From NCBI GenBank assembly GCA_963169175.1, contig CAUJFK010000060.1, forward strand, positions 1 to 10,573: 10,573 nt of DNA, in the 5' to 3' direction. Position 1 is the stretch's first letter. Each line of letters begins with the position of its first letter. Positions 7,240 to 10,573 of the stretch are shown in pieces. A model generated the notes under the pieces. The model worked only from the letters and a program-made list of their open reading frames with translations, made no database searches and was not told the DNA's origin. The DNA comes from Acidobacteriota bacterium (GTDB lineage Bacteria > Acidobacteriota > Blastocatellia > Pyrinomonadales > Pyrinomonadaceae). Both the position numbers and the translations under genes were made by a program.

Positions 7240-7250
7240 ATTGCCCACCG

Positions 7251-10200
7251 CTATCGATCTACAAACGTCTCGGACAACACTATCTCCGGCTCGACATTGG
7301 CGGAAAGTTCGCTGGTTGTTTGCGATTCGGTGCTGGTGTCGAGGGCGTCGAACTTGCGGGCGAGTTCGACGAGGACGGTTTCGGCCTGCTGCCAGCTTAG
7401 CTGTTTTTTCTCGACCTTCTGCCGCAGCTTTCTTATCTCGTTCGGCAGCTGCGTGTATGTGCCAAGATCGACCAGCGTTCCCAGGTTTGTGCAGATCTCT
7501 TTTATCTCTTCGTGTTTTGACAACCCGCGAATATCACGAAGGAATTTCTTTGCCTGATTTGAATGCCCATCGGCCTTATCGGTCGTGGCAGCGGTTTCTG
7601 CGATCGAGCCGAAGAAGTCGCGTTCGAAGGCGTCAAGCGCAGACTGGACGTGTTCGTAATGATTCTCGGGCAGCGAAAATCCAGGCTCGGCGGCCTTTGC
7701 TTCAAAGATCGCGGCGGCTTCGAGAAAGGTCAGCGAACCTACTTCACCTTTGCCTGCAACCTTGTAAAACTCAGTCTTGTAAGGTGATTTTAAAAAGACA
7801 ACGGACGAATTATCCATCTCGGATTTATTAGACAGCTTTACGTTCCTCGCCGTCCGGGCCTTTAACGGAAAGGCTTTTATCCGCTTGAATTCATTCGGTG
7901 AATTGTCCTTAAATTCCCGTATCAGCCTGAGATACAAAAGCCGCTTGTCCTCTTCGTCCTCGATCCCGGCCTGATAAAGCTGGAACTGCTCGACCAATTC
8001 CTCATGCGTGTATATCTTTGCGTCCTCGCCAAAGGCAGAGTGAAATGATTGCAATTTAACCAGCGATTTGTTGTAGAGATTGATGTACTCATCGCCCTGC
8101 GGCGAGGGATAAAAATTAAAGGTATGAATCGCCTTGCCGACGCTTCCGATGCGATTCACCCGCCCGATGCGCTGCATCAGTCGCGTGGCGTTCCACGGCG
8201 TGTCGTAATTGACGATCACATTCGCACGGTGAAGATTTACGCCTTCGGCCAAAACGTCGGTCGTGACCAGTAGTTGATGATCGTCTTGTCGCAGGCCCGT
8301 ATAATTTGCGTCGAAATTGTCGCGGATCGTCTCGAAAAGTTTCTTTCGATTTTCTGCCGAAATATTCAGGACATCGATGCCAAGCCTCGTCTTTATCGCC
8401 TCGGCCAGATGGTTTGCGGTGTCCTTGCTCTCGGTAAAGATAACGAGTTTGCCGGTCGGGTTAATGCTTTTTTTCAGGAATTCATTCTTCAAAGCCTCAA
8501 AGAATTTTTCCAGCTTGGGATCGTCTTCGACGTTGTGCCATTTGTCGATCAGATCATTGAACAGAGCAAGATCGGTTTTAAGCCCCGCGACGAAATCGGG
8601 TTCAAAGTCAGACGCCGGAAATATCCGGTTGCGCGAATCGGGCTTGTCGATCGTTCGTTCGAGAATATAGTTTTCGACCTCTTCCATCGTAAAGCCTTTT
8701 TCCATAAGGGCGTTAACATCGAAATCGGGCGCGACGAAAACCTTGTCGTGTACGAACATATCGATCATTCGCTCAGTCGCTTTTGCGACGTTCGACAAGG
8801 TGCGTTTGAATGCAAAGAAGCTGCTTTCGAGCCGCTTGACCATCAAATTTCTAAGAATGCCGGCCAGCGATTTCGAAACCAGCGATGCCTGCGGATAAAC
8901 CTCGTCGCGGATCTCTTTTTTCAAGGCCAGAATTGCCTGATAGCGGTGATACTGCACATCCAGCGTCAAGATTCGCATTGATTCGAGGAAAAGCTCGCCA
9001 AGTTTTCCTTCGAGTTCGTAGCCGATCGACTTTGGCTCGGCTATCTCGGGGAAGGAAATCCCCTGAGCCTTTAGGTCGTCAAGATATTTCGGATAATTCT
9101 TGAGGTCGCTCCGCGTTCGGCGGACCGTTATCGGCGAGATTATCCGCTCGCGCATTTGGGCATACAGTTCGCGAATCCGTCCGAGATCGGGATTCGCATC
9201 GCTTATGATCTCACGATATTCCTTGATTATCGGGCCAAAAAACTTTTGCAGATTTGTTTCGGTAAGCGAACTTCGCCTTGCATCCTGAAAAAGCTGAAGC
9301 TGATAGTAAATATCCGCCGGCCGGTTGTTTAGCGGCGTTGCCGAAATAAGAATGACCTTTTTCTTTTCACCTGCCACCAGACCTTCTGAGTTTCGTTTTG
9401 ACTTGCATATCCGCTGCAAATTCTCAAACATCTGCGACCTGTGGTTGCGATATCGGTGAGCTTCGTCCACAAGGATAAGATCGTATTCCTCCTTAGGCCA
9501 ATAATTAGGATTCTTGCCATCGAGGATTTTCTCAAGACTGCCGTTTGTGATGAATTTCGTATCTTTATCGAGCCGAAAATCCCGAAATGTCTCTTTCCAA
9601 TTTCGCTCCAATGCGGGTGGATAGACGACCAGGATCTTTGTATTCTCCGATCCGTTTGCAATGCGAAACCGTTTCGCGATCATCGCGGCAACTACGGTTT
9701 TTCCCAGACCGACAACGTCGGCGAGAAAGAAACCGTTGTGCTTCATCAGCATCTGAAAACCTTCGTTGACGGCATCGATCTGATAGCTGAGTTTGCGAAA
9801 GGTCTTTGGAAGGTCGCCGACCGTATCCGGATCGTAATCAATATTGCCGCCGAAATATTCGATAAGGAATTTCAGGTAAAGTTCATACGGCGAAAACGCC
9901 TGGTCGATATGCGATTTTTCTTTGAACTCTTTGATGTCGGCAGGGAGGATCGTTGTCGATTCGGCCCAGAGTTTTTCGAATTGGTCGCGGGTGAATTTAA
10001 CGTCGTCGTAGGATTTGAGGGCGATGTTGAGTTCGTAATTCGGGGCTTCCTTTATCCCCAGCCCGGCCGCGGTCAGGTTCGACGAACCCATTATCACCCA
10101 GCCGTCGGAATGTTCGGAATGGACCTCGGGCAGGAATAAATAGAACTTGGCATGCAGCGTTTTGGTATTGTGCGCCCGAACCTCAATCTTTCCGTCCACA

Positions 10201-10550
10201 AGGTCCTGGACAAAGTCGAGGATGCCGGACTCGACCTCTTTGCTATATTTGGCCTCGCGTATATCTTGGATAAACCAACTGAGGAATTCCTTCTTTGTCC
10301 GCGCTTCATCGCCAAAGAACAGCAGGCCTTTCCGCTGTGTTTCCGCGAAGATCTGATCGGTGTTGATCCCCACAAGGATCTTTATCTGTTTTATGTCCTT
10401 CAACCAGGGCTGAAGGGCGAAATAGCCTGACGAACGAAAATATCCAACGACAGCATGAAAGGCGTGCAAGCCCTGCATCGTCTGAATAATGCCAGTGAAC
10501 TTGTCGAAAAGGCTTCGACTCTCATCATTTGTAAAGAAGTTGGAGGACAT
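7251..10550 (-). CDS. HKD (phospholipase D-like) nuclease fused to SNF2-family helicase
   Basis: This 1099-residue cytoplasmic protein probably translocates on and cleaves foreign DNA. The N-terminal phospholipase D-like domain (about 10 to 200) contains one intact HKD half-site: H133-A-K135 and, after the expected gap, GSSN at 155-158. Active phospholipase D nucleases need two such sites, so a dimer is expected. The SNF2/superfamily 2 motor follows: SYQIDAV (Q-motif-like, 255-261), Walker A ADVVGLGKTV (277-286, lysine 284), DEAH (362-365) and SATP (403-406) in lobe 1. A helical insert of about 200 residues leads to lobe 2 with LVIFTESKDTANHLAEAI (702-719), TTDVLAEGVNLH (763-774) and the arginine-finger motif QRIGRVNRIG (793-802). 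The last 280 residues are unassigned and mostly helical. No Shine-Dalgarno sequence is visible before the ATG, but the PLD domain begins almost at once, so the start is plausible. Its promoter would lie beyond the window. The domain calls are secure; the defence role is inferred from the methyltransferase neighbour. Confidence 0.92.
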   Translation of the reverse strand: MSSNFFTNDESRSLFDKFTGIIQTMQGLHAFHAVVGYFRSSGYFALQPWLKDIKQIKILVGINTDQIFAETQRKGLLFFGDEARTKKEFLSWFIQDIREAKYSKEVESGILDFVQDLVDGKIEVRAHNTKTLHAKFYLFLPEVHSEHSDGWVIMGSSNLTAAGLGIKEAPNYELNIALKSYDDVKFTRDQFEKLWAESTTILPADIKEFKEKSHIDQAFSPYELYLKFLIEYFGGNIDYDPDTVGDLPKTFRKLSYQIDAVNEGFQMLMKHNGFFLADVVGLGKTVVAAMIAKRFRIANGSENTKILVVYPPALERNWKETFRDFRLDKDTKFITNGSLEKILDGKNPNYWPKEEYDLILVDEAHRYRNHRSQMFENLQRICKSKRNSEGLVAGEKKKVILISATPLNNRPADIYYQLQLFQDARRSSLTETNLQKFFGPIIKEYREIISDANPDLGRIRELYAQMRERIISPITVRRTRSDLKNYPKYLDDLKAQGISFPEIAEPKSIGYELEGKLGELFLESMRILTLDVQYHRYQAILALKKEIRDEVYPQASLVSKSLAGILRNLMVKRLESSFFAFKRTLSNVAKATERMIDMFVHDKVFVAPDFDVNALMEKGFTMEEVENYILERTIDKPDSRNRIFPASDFEPDFVAGLKTDLALFNDLIDKWHNVEDDPKLEKFFEALKNEFLKKSINPTGKLVIFTESKDTANHLAEAIKTRLGIDVLNISAENRKKLFETIRDNFDANYTGLRQDDHQLLVTTDVLAEGVNLHRANVIVNYDTPWNATRLMQRIGRVNRIGSVGKAIHTFNFYPSPQGDEYINLYNKSLVKLQSFHSAFGEDAKIYTHEELVEQFQLYQAGIEDEEDKRLLYLRLIREFKDNSPNEFKRIKAFPLKARTARNVKLSNKSEMDNSSVVFLKSPYKTEFYKVAGKGEVGSLTFLEAAAIFEAKAAEPGFSLPENHYEHVQSALDAFERDFFGSIAETAATTDKADGHSNQAKKFLRDIRGLSKHEEIKEICTNLGTLVDLGTYTQLPNEIRKLRQKVEKKQLSWQQAETVLVELARKFDALDTSTESQTTSELSANVEPEIVLSETFVDR

Positions 10551-10573
10551 TTTTGTCGGGACGTGCCGGAAAC

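Noticed and set aside
8274..8981. Plus-strand open frame of 235 codons inside the helicase gene, and other long plus-strand frames at 9441-10139 and 3032-3490.
   Set aside because: They are antisense shadows of genes with clear conserved motifs; their peptides show no family signal and they lack ribosome binding sites.
7251..10550. DISARM or BREX assignment from the SNF2 helicase and methyltransferase pair.
   Set aside because: No DUF1998 (DrmB), separate DrmA helicase, PglZ, BrxC or BrxL in the window, and the PLD domain is fused to the helicase. The right flank is not visible, so this stays open only beyond the edge.

Overview
The window looks like a chromosomal accessory region of an environmental bacterium with balanced base composition. 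REP-like palindromes in the gaps, arrays of CACGAA words, weak Shine-Dalgarno sequences before most genes and the style of the 229-residue hypothetical protein suggest Acidobacteriota, perhaps Blastocatellia. That placement is an impression from sequence style, not a proof. All genes I can support lie on the minus strand, so the reading order is from the right end of the window to the left.

Right and centre (10550 down to 2317): a three-gene set that looks like a restriction-type anti-phage or anti-plasmid system. The first gene encodes a 1099-residue protein with an N-terminal phospholipase D (HKD) nuclease-like domain fused to an SNF2/superfamily 2 helicase motor. After a 371-base gap filled with palindromic repeats comes a 1102-residue adenine-specific DNA methyltransferase of the Eco57I/type IIG-like class, with a C-terminal target-recognition region. 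Three bases after its stop comes a 416-residue protein whose N-terminal half resembles a phospholipase D domain with the HxK catalytic pair replaced. The likely logic is that the methyltransferase marks self and supplies sequence recognition, while the helicase-nuclease acts on unmodified DNA. The third protein is a non-catalytic partner or regulator of unknown role. No DrmA, DrmB, PglZ, BrxC or HsdS-like gene is in the window, so it matches no complete named system that I can recognise. More genes could lie beyond the right edge, because the first gene starts 23 bases from it.

Centre-left (2277 to 1822): directly after the third gene lies a second, diverged copy of the last 40 codons and stop of the methyltransferase gene. 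It is a scar of recombination or allele exchange. It is followed by a 118-base symmetrical palindrome cluster (REPIN-like), then a good sigma-70-type promoter that reads leftward into the next gene.

Left (1821 to 1): a 229-residue hypothetical protein with its own promoter and a strong ribosome binding site, a possible terminator, a CACGAA-rich inverted repeat region, and a galactose mutarotase (galM) gene that has lost its 5' third. The left end, 1 to 83, holds only low-complexity sequence in which I see no gene.
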